From assembly GCA_005881495.1 (NCBI GenBank), contig VBHI01000226.1:5573-69572 (forward strand): a stretch of 64,000 nucleotides of DNA, given 5' to 3'. The translations under genes and the position numbers were made by a program. Positions 27,171 to 35,755 of the stretch are shown here, one piece after another. The stretch is from Chloroflexota bacterium (GTDB taxonomy: Bacteria; Chloroflexota; Ktedonobacteria; Ktedonobacterales; Ktedonobacteraceae). Each line of letters begins with the position of its first letter. Position 1 is the stretch's first letter. The notes below the pieces were generated by a model. That model was not told where the DNA came from and did no database searches. It saw nothing but the letters and a program-made list of their open reading frames with translations.

Positions 27171-27199
27171 TTGACAAAGCACCAGCATTAGAGTACAAT
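27171..27199 (+). promoter_or_regulatory. promoter of tRNA-Glu
   Basis: TTGACA (27171-27176), 17-nt spacer, TACAAT (27194-27199). The start is expected near 27206, 12 nt before the tRNA. Confidence 0.85.
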
Positions 27200-27217
27200 C
27201 CAGACTGTGATCTGTAA

Positions 27218-27291
27218 GCCTCGTTCGTCTAGTGGCCAAGGACGCCGCCCTTTCAAGGCGGAGATCACGGGTTCGACTCCCGTACGAGGTA
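27218..27291 (+). tRNA. tRNA-Glu (anticodon TTC)
   Basis: Cloverleaf with acceptor GCCTCGT / ACGAGGT (first pair G-U), D arm TCTAGTGGCCAAGGA, anticodon stem GCCGC... with loop CTTTCAA (anticodon TTC), T arm CGGGTTCGACTCCCG and discriminator A. CCA is not encoded. It is a substrate for MnmA, encoded in this window. Confidence 0.95.
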
Positions 27292-27302
27292 CTTATTTTT
27301 AG

Positions 27303-27344
27303 ACAAGCCTGGCATTCCTGCTTATTTTGGTTTGCCAGGCTTGT
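27303..27344 (+). terminator. terminator after tRNA-Glu
   Basis: ACAAGCCTGGCA (27303-27314) pairs with TGCCAGGCTTGT (27333-27344) across an 18-nt T-rich loop. Confidence 0.75.
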
Positions 27345-27385
27345 TTGCATCCATCTCTTCAAAGGACGGAAAGGAGACTAGTACT

Positions 27386-28606
27386 ATGATGAGCGTAGAA
27401 GAGGCCCTTGCGCGGATACTCACTGAGATTTCGCCCCTCAGCGTCATGCAGATACCGCTGCCCGAATCTTCTGGATTGGTACTGGCCCAGGATATTGTGG
27501 CGCAAGAAGATATTCCGCCATTCGCAAACTCAGCTATGGATGGTTTCGCATTGCTCAGCCGCGACAGTCAGCCAAAAGAAGGACAACCTCCACGCCTGCT
27601 TATCACGGGTGGCGTGGCGGCGGGTTATGTGGCAGATCACGCGGTTGTAGAGGGGACAACCATGCGCATTATGACAGGCGCGCCTGTACCAGAAGGGGCT
27701 GACAGCGTCATACAGGTAGAGTTGACACGCTCCGAAGAGCCAAACGGTGAATGGGTAGAGATCCTGGAAGTGGCTCCCCCAGGCAATAACATCCGTCCAG
27801 CAGGTGAAGATATGCAGCGAGGTCAAACGGTGTTGCAACAGGGCAGCGAGATCGGGCCCTGGGAAATCGGCGTACTGGCCACGCTGGGTTGGGCAAGTAT
27901 CCCGGTAATACGACGCCCTCACGTAGCTATACTTGGGACAGGGGATGAGGTAATCGATGTCAATGAGCCGTTGAGACCAGGGAAGATTCGCAACAGCAAC
28001 AGTTATCTTCTCGAGGCGGCTGTACGACGTGTAGGGGCGATACCTCACCGCTTAGGAGTTGCTCGTGATACAATAGAGAGCCTGAGGGAGAAGTTTAGCG
28101 AGGCTATTCAATATGATCTCATCATCACTTCAGGCGGCGTCTCAGTTGGAGACTTCGACCTGGTGAAGAATATCATGGCAGAGCAAGGGCAGATTAACTT
28201 CTGGCGCATTAATATGCGGCCAGGCAAACCAGTTGCGTTCGGACACATTCGTAGTGTACCTCTTTTAGGGCTTCCCGGCAATCCTGTTTCAGCCGCCGTG
28301 ACATTCGAACTATTTGGTCGTCCAGTGATACGCAAGATGATGGGGCATACGCATCTTGTACGCCCACAAGTTGATGTAATCGTGGAAGATGGAGTGAGTG
28401 ATCGCGCTATGCGCCGGCATTATGTGCGGGCACGTGTGGAATGGCACGATGGTCGCTTTATAGCCCATACAACCGGCAATCAAGGCTCGCACATTATGAC
28501 TTCGTTGCTGAACGTCAATGCCCTGGTAATAGTACCTGAAGGTGGAGTTGAGGTTCATCCTGGAGATTCAGCAAAAGCAATGATGCTTGATTGGCCAGAG
28601 ATATAG
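27386..28606 (+). CDS. moeA: molybdopterin molybdenumtransferase MoeA
   Basis: 406-aa enzyme of molybdenum cofactor synthesis that inserts molybdate into adenylylated molybdopterin. N-terminal FANSAMDGFAL (the PxxxxSxMDG signature) lies near residue 50 and GAPVPEGADSVIQVE near 105. The central MoCF domain has GTGDEVI and the signature TSGGVSVGDFDLV (near 245), then GLPGNPVSA, followed by the C-terminal domain IV. The ATG at 27386 follows AAGGAG. No other moa/mob genes are nearby. A clean terminator follows. Confidence 0.95.
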   Translation: MMSVEEALARILTEISPLSVMQIPLPESSGLVLAQDIVAQEDIPPFANSAMDGFALLSRDSQPKEGQPPRLLITGGVAAGYVADHAVVEGTTMRIMTGAPVPEGADSVIQVELTRSEEPNGEWVEILEVAPPGNNIRPAGEDMQRGQTVLQQGSEIGPWEIGVLATLGWASIPVIRRPHVAILGTGDEVIDVNEPLRPGKIRNSNSYLLEAAVRRVGAIPHRLGVARDTIESLREKFSEAIQYDLIITSGGVSVGDFDLVKNIMAEQGQINFWRINMRPGKPVAFGHIRSVPLLGLPGNPVSAAVTFELFGRPVIRKMMGHTHLVRPQVDVIVEDGVSDRAMRRHYVRARVEWHDGRFIAHTTGNQGSHIMTSLLNVNALVIVPEGGVEVHPGDSAKAMMLDWPEI

Positions 28607-28620
28607 TAACGCAAACAGAA

Positions 28621-28651
28621 GGCATCCAGAGAGTTTCTGGATGCCTTTTTT
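28621..28651 (+). terminator. intrinsic terminator after moeA
   Basis: GGCATCCAG / CTGGATGCC stem with 7-nt loop followed by six T residues; textbook form. Confidence 0.9.
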
Positions 28652-28697
28652 GATTATCTTCAGGGTGTTTACGATGGTTACCATGTTTCGTATGAGA

Positions 28698-30005
28698 CTA
28701 ACGGCCACTCCCGATGGGAGCATAGACGCCATTTGTAGCGTAGAGCGGACCACTTGGCTGTACAGGCTGCACAGGCTGAGGATTAGCAACCCAACCTCGT
28801 CCAGGAACAAAAGTTGCACCATTACCACCATTGCCCCATTGGGACATCGTCTCAAAGGGAACAGATACACCAAAAGAAGGGGAAAATGAATCCGTAGTGG
28901 AAGTAATAGCAACCCAGGGTTGCGGAGTAATTGTGACATACCCGTTGGAAACAGAGTCATTGTTAGTAGCAGGGGAGATGAGGTCTCTTGAAACGGGTGG
29001 CAATTCGTTCATTGACACCTGCTGCAGAGGTATTGATACATGTATTACACCAAGTGCTATGAGTTCGCCAGCAACCTGACACAGTATATCAGCCGGCATT
29101 CCTAGTTCCAGGCAAGCGCATTGTAGTGTCGTGCGTCCATCTACTCGCGTAAGAACAAACCACTGCTCAGGTGTAATAGGCAAATGCAGACCTTGCTGAC
29201 GTAGAGCAGAAAGATCAAGCGGTATTAACACCATTTCAGGCCTCATATAGGATGTATCAATACGCAGTGGAGGCAGGGGTTGACTTATGCGCATTGGCGG
29301 TGAGAGCTGAGGGAAATTTTGCGCATCGGCATCGCCAAACATATTCACAGTGCGCACGGATGACACAGGTGAGGGAAATGAGGCATATATTGGCGGCGCT
29401 TCGGTGATAAGCTGTGATGCACTTAGTAACCCAGCAGATTGAGCCTGAACAGAGGCCAGTAATTCATTCTGCGGTTGCCTATTCTGGAGCCTGACTTCAC
29501 CAGCTTCATCCTGTGTATTGTTTGCCGACGTGGTAGCTGACTGTGTAGATGGCAACAAAGAACAAGGAGAAAGCGCGACGAGGAGGCGATCAGCTGGCGG
29601 TTGCATTCCGTCCTCAAAATATATTTCACCGCCTGGCCATGTGAGGAGTACCTGTATGACGCCACTCGCTTCTTTCATCGCCCAGGCACGAAGATCCTCA
29701 TGACTGATATATCCGAGGTCCATCAGCGTCAGAGCTATCCTGGTCTCACCAGATTGTGCTATATCCAGGGCTGCTGAAGTATCTTGCAATGCTGATGACG
29801 AGATTACGCCGGCGCGTAAGAGGCGATCCCTCAGGGTCATATCTGGCCGCACAGGACCAATACACATCAACCGCCCATCCCTGAAATAAAGCTCTACCCT
29901 TTGAACGTCTTGCTGTACAAGAAGCAACCCAGTTTTCGCGTAGGTCTCAATTCCTTGTAAAACTAACGATAGATTGAGCTGCTCTAACCGACCTATAAGT
30001 GACAC
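28698..30005 (-). CDS. DUF4388-domain protein
   Basis: 435-aa protein. The N-terminal 100 residues are a DUF4388 (PATAN-like) domain: SLIGRLEQLNLSLVLQGIE, GLLLVQQDVQRVELYFRDG, then LMDLGYISHEDLRAW and GEIYFEDGMQPP. Such domains are found in signalling proteins of Chloroflexota, Deltaproteobacteria and Cyanobacteria. A Ser/Pro/Gln-rich linker leads to a winged-helix-like stretch (LTRVDGRTTLQCACLELG) near 290-310, and the C terminus is Pro/Gly-rich. GTG at 30005 is the apparent start, with a weak GGCGGTG site. Its partner is unknown; a second-messenger or regulatory scaffold role is likely. Confidence 0.8.
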   Translation of the reverse strand: MSLIGRLEQLNLSLVLQGIETYAKTGLLLVQQDVQRVELYFRDGRLMCIGPVRPDMTLRDRLLRAGVISSSALQDTSAALDIAQSGETRIALTLMDLGYISHEDLRAWAMKEASGVIQVLLTWPGGEIYFEDGMQPPADRLLVALSPCSLLPSTQSATTSANNTQDEAGEVRLQNRQPQNELLASVQAQSAGLLSASQLITEAPPIYASFPSPVSSVRTVNMFGDADAQNFPQLSPPMRISQPLPPLRIDTSYMRPEMVLIPLDLSALRQQGLHLPITPEQWFVLTRVDGRTTLQCACLELGMPADILCQVAGELIALGVIHVSIPLQQVSMNELPPVSRDLISPATNNDSVSNGYVTITPQPWVAITSTTDSFSPSFGVSVPFETMSQWGNGGNGATFVPGRGWVANPQPVQPVQPSGPLYATNGVYAPIGSGR

Positions 30006-30279
30006 AATAATTCACCGCCCGTCCAAAATCGGCTCTTTATAGCAGAGTACGCTCCGTCCCCCACTCTTGCGGATTTGTACAACGGCTTAAGAGCCCACTA
30101 CGAAATGTTGCACTACAAATATACGTCGACTCAATTAATCACGCTTCTCGACGAAGCTTTTCGAAGTTGATGGACACTGTCAACATTAGAGTTTATGCGA
30201 GGGTAACGACGATCAGTATTTTCTGAACTAATACAGTGAATACTCATCATCAAATAATAAGGCACCATTGCCTCGTTAG

Positions 30280-30363
30280 CGGAGGGAAAGGGATTCGAAC
30301 CCCTGGGGCTGTTAACCCAGCTGTTTTCAAGACAGCCGCAATAGACCACTCTGCCATCCCTCC
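30280..30363 (-). tRNA. tRNA-Ser (anticodon TGA)
   Basis: Class II tRNA on the minus strand: acceptor GGAGGGA / TCCCTCC, D arm, anticodon stem GCTGT/ACAGC with loop CTTGAAA (anticodon TGA), long variable arm GGGTTAACAGCCC, T arm GGGGTTCGAATCCC, discriminator G. It lies 120 bp downstream of serS in the same direction, so serS and its substrate may share a transcript. The 274 bp to its left (30006-30279) hold nothing else recognised. Confidence 0.95.
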
Positions 30364-30482
30364 GTGCTTTAGTTTACCACAAGATTTATCCAAAATGGAA
30401 GTCTCCCGCACAAATGTCTCACTGGAAGTGTTTACTTTTGCAAAGAACTGCTTGTAAAACCTCCTGTATAAGCTTCCCCACG

Positions 30483-31748
30483 CTAGAAAGATACAATCGA
30501 GGTCCCCATAGAAGGGCGTAGGACTTTTGGGATAATTACCGTTCCATCTGCTTGTTGATACATCTCTAAAATCGCAGCCATGGTTCGCCCAACGGCTAAT
30601 CCTGATGCATTCAACGTGTGTACATACTCAACGTGAGCACCCCTTGTAGGCCGATATTTGATATTGGCGCGCTGCGCCTGAAAGGCTTCACAGTTGCTCA
30701 CCGAAGAGACCTCTACATAACGACTCTGACCAGGCATCCAGACTTCCAAATCAAACGTCTTTGCGGCGGCGAAGGGTAAGTTGGGAGCACTCAGTGCTAT
30801 GACACGATAGGGTAGCTCCAAACCGCGCAAGACAGCTTCCGCATGTCCCAACATCTGATCCAATGCGGCATATGAATCCTGGGGTGCGACGATTTGAAAA
30901 AGCTCAACTTTGTTGAACTGGTGGAGGCGCAACAAGCCGCGTGTCTGCCGCGAAGCTGAACCGCCTTCGCGCCGAAAAGCGGTAGTCCAGGCAACATAAC
31001 GAAGTGGAAGGGTACCTGGCGGCAATATCGAATCACTGTGCATTCCAACGAGGGGAACTTCAGCAGTAGGATTGAGATAGAGCTCATCTTCGGTACATTC
31101 ATATGCTTGATCTTCAAATTTCGGCAATTGGCCTGCCCCAAGCATTATCGAGCGTTTGACAAGATATGGAGGCATGATTTCGATATAGCCATGTTCACGC
31201 GTATGCAAATCGAGCATAAACGAGATCAGGGCGCGTTCAAGCCGCGCACCAGCACCTTTCAAGGTGACAAATCGGCTTCCTGCGATCTTTGTCCCTGTTT
31301 CGAAATTAATAATGCCCAGACGTTCGCCAAGGTCCCAATGAGCCAGCGCTTCGAAACCCAGAGGAACTGGTTCTCCCCAACGTTTCAGTTCATCATCTCC
31401 ATATTCATTATCACCGTCCCTGACGCTCTGGTGAGGAATATTTGGTAAGCTGAGAAGAAATGGTTGAAGACGCGTGTCGATATCGACAATTTGTAGCTCA
31501 AGCTGACGTATATCCTGTGTAATGGCCCTGATTTGCCTGCTCAGTTCGGGGCGCCGCTCAATAGGAACTGTTTTTACTGTCTCTTTGAGCGGTTTCAAGG
31601 TATTATAAAGACCATCGCAGCGCGTCACGAGTCCGCGCTTCTGTTCAGCCAGGCGGAGTAGTTCGTCGATATTTTGAGTGTGACGACGTCGATACAGCCC
31701 CTCCCGGACGACCTGGGGATTTTGGCGAATAAAATCAAGGCTTAACAT
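30483..31748 (-). CDS. serS: seryl-tRNA synthetase
   Basis: 421-aa class II synthetase that charges tRNA-Ser. The N-terminal coiled-coil arm (about residues 30-100) is followed by the catalytic core: motif 2 VAWTTAFRREGGSASRQTRG with FRxExG, the TAEVPL segment, LHQFNKVELF, and motif 3 near the end (NASGLAVGRTMAAILE; normally G-x-G-x-x-R, here GLAVGR). The ATG at 31748 gives MLSLDFIRQNP, matching the family start; a GTG two codons upstream is also open. tRNA-Ser-UGA is directly downstream. No T-box was seen in the leader. Confidence 0.95.
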   Translation of the reverse strand: MLSLDFIRQNPQVVREGLYRRRHTQNIDELLRLAEQKRGLVTRCDGLYNTLKPLKETVKTVPIERRPELSRQIRAITQDIRQLELQIVDIDTRLQPFLLSLPNIPHQSVRDGDNEYGDDELKRWGEPVPLGFEALAHWDLGERLGIINFETGTKIAGSRFVTLKGAGARLERALISFMLDLHTREHGYIEIMPPYLVKRSIMLGAGQLPKFEDQAYECTEDELYLNPTAEVPLVGMHSDSILPPGTLPLRYVAWTTAFRREGGSASRQTRGLLRLHQFNKVELFQIVAPQDSYAALDQMLGHAEAVLRGLELPYRVIALSAPNLPFAAAKTFDLEVWMPGQSRYVEVSSVSNCEAFQAQRANIKYRPTRGAHVEYVHTLNASGLAVGRTMAAILEMYQQADGTVIIPKVLRPSMGTSIVSF

Positions 31749-31835
31749 GAGCACAGTATAGCATACCTCGGCTGCATTTCTTCTTCGTTGTCATTGGCGA
31801 TAGCCTACATTGATAAACGGGCAATCGCTGACTCG

Positions 31836-31865
31836 TTGACGATTATACCAAATATCCCGTATAAT
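31836..31865 (+). promoter_or_regulatory. promoter of the receiver-domain gene
   Basis: TTGACG (31836-31841), 18-nt spacer, perfect TATAAT (31860-31865). It is 47 bp before the start codon and divergent to serS. Confidence 0.7.
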
Positions 31866-31912
31866 GCAGCTAACAAATTTTATAGAACTATTCCTAGCAG
31901 GAAACAAACAAG

Positions 31913-32308
31913 ATGAGAATTGGACTACTCGAAGACAATACCGCAATCCACGAATATATTACGACAGCGCTAGAGCTAGCGGGCCATACAGTTTTCACCC
32001 ATACTGTCGGTATGTCGCTCTTAAACGAACTCTTCGCTGATACTGGTAGTCACTCCCCTTTGCCGTATGAACTGGTGATTGTTGATCTATTACTACCAGG
32101 TACTCTGTCTGGTTTAGCGGTGATCAATTCCATACGACAAACCATTCCCCCTGAAACCCTCCCCATTATTGTTGTATCAGCAGCGAGCCAGAAGCAACTT
32201 CTGCAGATTCGCGAGCGCTTTTCCGACGTTCAGGTGCTACAAAAACCATTTCCAATGAAAAAGCTCCTACAGCTTATCGAAGCAAGCAAGGTTAGCGATA
32301 CGATCTGA
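31913..32308 (+). CDS. receiver-only response regulator
   Basis: 131-aa single receiver domain: acidic pair in IGLLEDNTAI, phospho-acceptor Asp in YELVIVDLLLPG near residue 60, Thr/Ser in VVSAAS, and Lys in LQKPFPMKKL near 110. No output domain follows. It probably acts by protein-protein contact in a phosphorelay. It has its own promoter. The IS element is inserted 17 bp after its stop and so may have removed or separated whatever followed. Confidence 0.85.
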   Translation: MRIGLLEDNTAIHEYITTALELAGHTVFTHTVGMSLLNELFADTGSHSPLPYELVIVDLLLPGTLSGLAVINSIRQTIPPETLPIIVVSAASQKQLLQIRERFSDVQVLQKPFPMKKLLQLIEASKVSDTI

Positions 32309-32315
32309 GCCCTAC

Positions 32316-32325
32316 CTCCCATCTT
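32316..32325. repeat. 10-bp target-site duplication (left copy)
   Basis: CTCCCATCTT immediately left of the IS end; the identical sequence follows the right end at 33803-33812. Confidence 0.9.
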
Positions 32326-33802
32326 CAGGGCTTATGCGTTCTAAAAAAGAGAGCAAGACAAGACTTGCAAAGCAGCTTCGGGATGAATACTGTGGTAGCG
32401 CATGCGAGCAGCAATGGTAGAAAAACCAGCACGGCGGAGCAAGCTGACGACGGTATTGCGCAAAGCGGCCATGATTTTAGGTCCATTGTCTGTATGAAGG
32501 GTACTTTGATCTTCTCTCATAGTCACATCTTTGACGTAATGTAAGCGATTTTCAATGGTCCAATGTCCCCGCTTGAGTTTGAGTAAGCGCTCAGGGATGG
32601 CGATCGCGGCAGGCAGGCTGCTTACCCCATAATGGACGGCCTCATGCCATTGGCCATTGGATCGCCATCGACGACGGATCTCAAAGACTTGTTCCAACCC
32701 CGGCCAGTCGGAGTAGCCTTGGAGTTCCGAAGAGACGCGAATGCTTCGGAACTCCAAACGTCCATGTGCCTGGTCTTTGGTTTGAGCGTGTTGTTCCGGT
32801 AAGCGGAAGATCCCCTCCCCTGCTCGTTTTGCCGGAGAGAGGGGGGCAAAGAGCAAACGCAGATCTTCAAACAGCTGAGGCTGATTCCCCTTCACCAGAA
32901 ACAGCTAATCCCCTCCTGCTCGCCGAAGCGCAGAGCACCAACATCTCTGGCAATAGAAGGCATCTCCCGTCAGTATCTTCCCTTCCCAGTCGATGTGCGC
33001 AATCAGGCGGGAAGCCACCGCCAGTTCGCTCCGCTGTTTCTTGTCTTCCTGCTCCTGCTTCTCTTTTTCCTCGGTCGGCTCGCTTTGCTGTGTTTTGGTT
33101 CTTCCCTTCTTCCTGTTTTGCTTGTCTGCCGGCTCGCTCTTCGCTTCTGGTTCTCTCGACGCGCTCTTGGTTTGCGTATCTGGTCGCTCAACATGCCCTT
33201 GGGTGAGGACTATCCCCGTCTCCTGTGCGACCATACTGACGGCATGCACGGGATAGCTCGCTTCCTCTTCAAACTTCAATCGCCCTCTTTGCGCTTTTCC
33301 ATCAATGGCCAGTGCACATGCTCCCCTTTGCTCCTGGTCTTGCTTCAACATTGGCAGAAAAATACTCCGAAAAGCCGCTTCTACCTCTTCAGCACTCACT
33401 CTCCGAAAGAGCCGTTGAATGGTGCTTTGATGGGGCGTTACTCCCTTCTGAAATCCTAGCGCCTTTTTTACCTCCTCACTTTGTGCCCCTCCCCACTGGG
33501 CTATGGCCAGTTCCGACACATGATTGGAGAGCAGTGCCGCCAACGCTCATAACAAGATGGATGTGAGAGTAACCGTTGCCCTTGTTTTCTCCGGGGATCT
33601 TTCACCTGCTCACAGGCACTCTGCCAATCAATTGGCCCTGGATGGGCCTTCGCTATTCCTTTTAGACAATCTACGACCGACTCTGTATACTGCATCTACC
33701 TCTTCTTTCTGGACGGATCGGTTTTTGTTTAGAACTCCATCCTACCAGAGAAGAGGGAGTTTGTCTCCCTTTCTTGGCCTTTTTTAGAACGCATAAGCCC
33801 TG
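32326..33802 (-). mobile_element. ISAs1-family insertion sequence, 1477 bp
   Basis: Perfect 24-bp terminal inverted repeats, CAGGGCTTATGCGTTC followed by an A6 tract and G at 32326-32349, with the exact complement at 33779-33802. It is flanked by a 10-bp direct duplication CTCCCATCTT, within the size range usual for ISAs1 elements. It carries a single transposase gene on the minus strand, now inactive. Intact ends with a perfect duplication point to a recent insertion, so the transposase damage came after insertion or another copy moved it. Confidence 0.93.
32341..33695 (-). pseudogene. ISAs1-family DDE transposase, inactivated
   Basis: Three readable blocks. 33695-33501 encodes the N-terminal part (DPRRKQGQR). 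A frameshift near 33540-33560 leads to ALLSNHVSELAIAQWGGAQ with the first catalytic Asp in ALAIDGKAQRGR and a second in ILTGDAFYCQ. An in-frame TAG at 32905-32907, where relatives have Tyr in GGDYLFLVKGNQ, interrupts the reading. The last block has GHWTIENRLHYVKDVTMRED with the catalytic Glu and ends at 32341. A Lys/Glu/Gln-rich low-complexity stretch lies in the middle. Two lesions make activity very unlikely, although ribosome reinitiation at the stop is not excluded. Confidence 0.9.
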
Positions 33803-33812
33803 CTCCCATCTT
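33803..33812. repeat. 10-bp target-site duplication (right copy)
   Basis: CTCCCATCTT, identical to 32316-32325. Confidence 0.9.
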
Positions 33813-33887
33813 CAATAATCATTGCATGTCAGGTGGATTTGAGGTAAACTATTACACGGTTAATGAGCATGTGAAAAGCATAGGAAC

Positions 33888-34349
33888 ATGATAACGGTCG
33901 TTAAACTGAATCCACGTGGGGAAACAAAGATACAGTACCAGGGTGAAGTGATCAAACGGCTATCTCATGGTTTGATTATTCAAGCGTACTGGTCACACCC
34001 AACAAAGAATCTTGGGTACGCCAGTTTTGAACCGGGCGACCGGTTTATTGAGTACTATTACTCCAACCGGTGGTATAACATCTTTGATATTGCCAGCGCG
34101 CAAGGCGCCAGGAAAGGCTGGTACTGCAATATCGCTGAACCAGCCATTCTTATTGATGATCGTATTGAACAGGTTGATTTGCTCCTGGATGTGTGGGTTA
34201 GCCCTACTGGGGAGACCCTTATCCTTGATGAAGATGAGTTTGCTACTGATACCACACTCAATGCAGGGCAACGAAAGGGAGCAAAACAGGGATTACAAGA
34301 ACTTCTAAAGATGATCGCAGATCATCAGGAACCATTTTCGACGTTGTGA
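33888..34349 (+). CDS. DUF402-domain protein
   Basis: 153-aa protein with a DUF402 fold: RFIEYYYSNRWYNIFDI, then GWYCNIAEPAILID, then DLLLDVWVSPTGE and LDEDEFA. In the family, the conserved Tyr/Asp cluster binds a metal and some members hydrolyse nucleoside di- or triphosphates; others are fused to S1 or RNase E/G-type domains. The activity of this stand-alone version is unknown. The ATG at 33888 opens the frame. It is followed 73 bp later by a HEAT-like gene on the same strand. Confidence 0.8.
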   Translation: MITVVKLNPRGETKIQYQGEVIKRLSHGLIIQAYWSHPTKNLGYASFEPGDRFIEYYYSNRWYNIFDIASAQGARKGWYCNIAEPAILIDDRIEQVDLLLDVWVSPTGETLILDEDEFATDTTLNAGQRKGAKQGLQELLKMIADHQEPFSTL

Positions 34350-34422
34350 CATAGAGGCTTGTTTAGTATGTTGAAAAAACACTGTGTAGAAGCCACAGAG
34401 GACTTCAGAAGGACATATCTTG

Positions 34423-34860
34423 ATGGAAAAAAGAGGCGCCAGGCTGTTCCAACAGGAGATTGGTACCAGTGAAACCGGTTGGAACATTGTGGAGCTAGAG
34501 GCTCGCAGACAACTTCGCCAGAAGGTAAACGCACTCATAAGACTCTGTAACGATTCTACGCTTACCACTAGTGAAATGCATCATCATTTGCTCCTCAGCG
34601 TGGCAGAGTTTGGTAACCAACTTGCTGCGCAGCTTGTGCGTTCGCTTCAAAGCGATGATCAACAAAAACGTCAGAATGTCGTCTGGCTACTCACTCTACT
34701 AAACGGTACAGAAACTATCCCTCTACTCCAGCATATGTCTCGCAATGAGCGGCTACCCCGCCGTGTCCGGCTCTCAGCATCACTGGCGCTGGCTGGCATG
34801 GGAGCGACGGACGAAAGTACAGGGACCTACCCGCGCGCACGCTTTTACGCTATTGGTTGA
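34423..34860 (+). CDS. HEAT-repeat-like helical protein
   Basis: 145-aa protein. From residue 55 onward it shows repeated helix pairs (LVRSLQSDDQQKRQNVVWLL; TIPLLQHMSRNERLPRRVR; LSASLALAGMG) that look like two or three HEAT units, which serve as protein-binding surfaces. The ATG at 34423 follows AAGGA. Its last 16 bp overlap the convergent DUF429 gene, which is unusual and may mean its C terminus has shifted frame recently. No partner is identified. Confidence 0.65.
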   Translation: MEKRGARLFQQEIGTSETGWNIVELEARRQLRQKVNALIRLCNDSTLTTSEMHHHLLLSVAEFGNQLAAQLVRSLQSDDQQKRQNVVWLLTLLNGTETIPLLQHMSRNERLPRRVRLSASLALAGMGATDESTGTYPRARFYAIG

Positions 34861-35699
34861 TCAGATGGAAGATAGTGCAATAGGGCCGGATCAACGATCC
34901 ACCCTTCCCCTCTATTCGACTTTGGCGGAATGCCATAGTCATTGTTGCGCCGGGTGTATGCCCAGGCAGCCTGCAAAGCGCAGAGTAGAGCGTCGAGGTT
35001 ATCACCCTTGGAGTCTTGTATACAAGCTTCAGCAAGCAAATCAGGCAGTTCAATGGTTACGCCATACTGATTTGAGAATGCAGGTAAGCACAAACCATAG
35101 ACAATGTCGTGACGCGCCGTGGCTTTCTCTGATGTCTGCTTGTTACTCTCATCACTCTTGTAGCTGCGTTTGCCGATTAACTTGCGCATAAGCAGAGCAG
35201 GATACCCTTCAACCACTATCCTGTCGTCATTCGTTGGATGACATGGGAGAATGCACACCCCTGCTGCAAGCAGGCGAGGGGCACCCTGAAAAAACATTTT
35301 CCCTACGGGCACCCTCTGTAACATCATAGGGCTACATGCGCCTGCGCACCTATCCGTTACTCTTACATGGTGTTTATCACCTGGCGGTCTGCTCGCACAA
35401 TACTGAATCAGCGTTCGCTCAAACTGAGTTTTACCCATTGATGATAGAGGATAGATGTAGTCCTCCCAGGTTGAGGGCCAGCCAAGATTGGTGAGTAGTT
35501 TTTGTGGGAGACCAAATGGAAAGTCGAGAGCAGCTACCCAGGGGCCTGGCAGTTGTAAAAATGACTCAAACGCAGCAAAACTATCGATTTTGAGTATCTC
35601 GTTCACCCGCAAGAGATTATCATTCAACTCACATACAGCAGCAGTGATAGGTTTCTTCGGGCCTGGCGCACTGGTAAAGTCAAGACCAAATATCTTCAT
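34845..35699 (-). CDS. DUF429-family protein (RNase H-like fold)
   Basis: 284-aa protein beginning MKIFGLDFTSAPGPKKPI, where the first Asp of an RNase H-like fold is expected, and then WVAALDFPFGLP with a second Asp. RIVVEGYPALLMRKL, GDNLDALLCALQAAWA and the C-terminal half also fit DUF429. This family is predicted to be a nuclease but is poorly studied. The ATG at 35699 is used. The 3' end overlaps the + strand HEAT-like gene by 16 bp. It lies just downstream (same strand) of the MglA module but 57 bp away, so it may be separate. Confidence 0.78.
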   Translation of the reverse strand: MKIFGLDFTSAPGPKKPITAAVCELNDNLLRVNEILKIDSFAAFESFLQLPGPWVAALDFPFGLPQKLLTNLGWPSTWEDYIYPLSSMGKTQFERTLIQYCASRPPGDKHHVRVTDRCAGACSPMMLQRVPVGKMFFQGAPRLLAAGVCILPCHPTNDDRIVVEGYPALLMRKLIGKRSYKSDESNKQTSEKATARHDIVYGLCLPAFSNQYGVTIELPDLLAEACIQDSKGDNLDALLCALQAAWAYTRRNNDYGIPPKSNRGEGWIVDPALLHYLPSDQPIA

Positions 35700-35755
35700 G
35701 AGTAGGTTTGCCTGTTGACGCTATGCCGGTAACCTGGCACTGAGCGCCCTCTAGT

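Noticed and set aside
31749..31912. T-box leader upstream of serS
   Set aside because: No T-box sequence (TGGNACCGCG-like) or specifier stem was found in the short divergent spacer.
32766..33566. Several overlapping + strand ORFs inside the IS element
   Set aside because: Shadows of the minus-strand transposase, caused by its Lys/Glu/Gln-rich low-complexity stretch.
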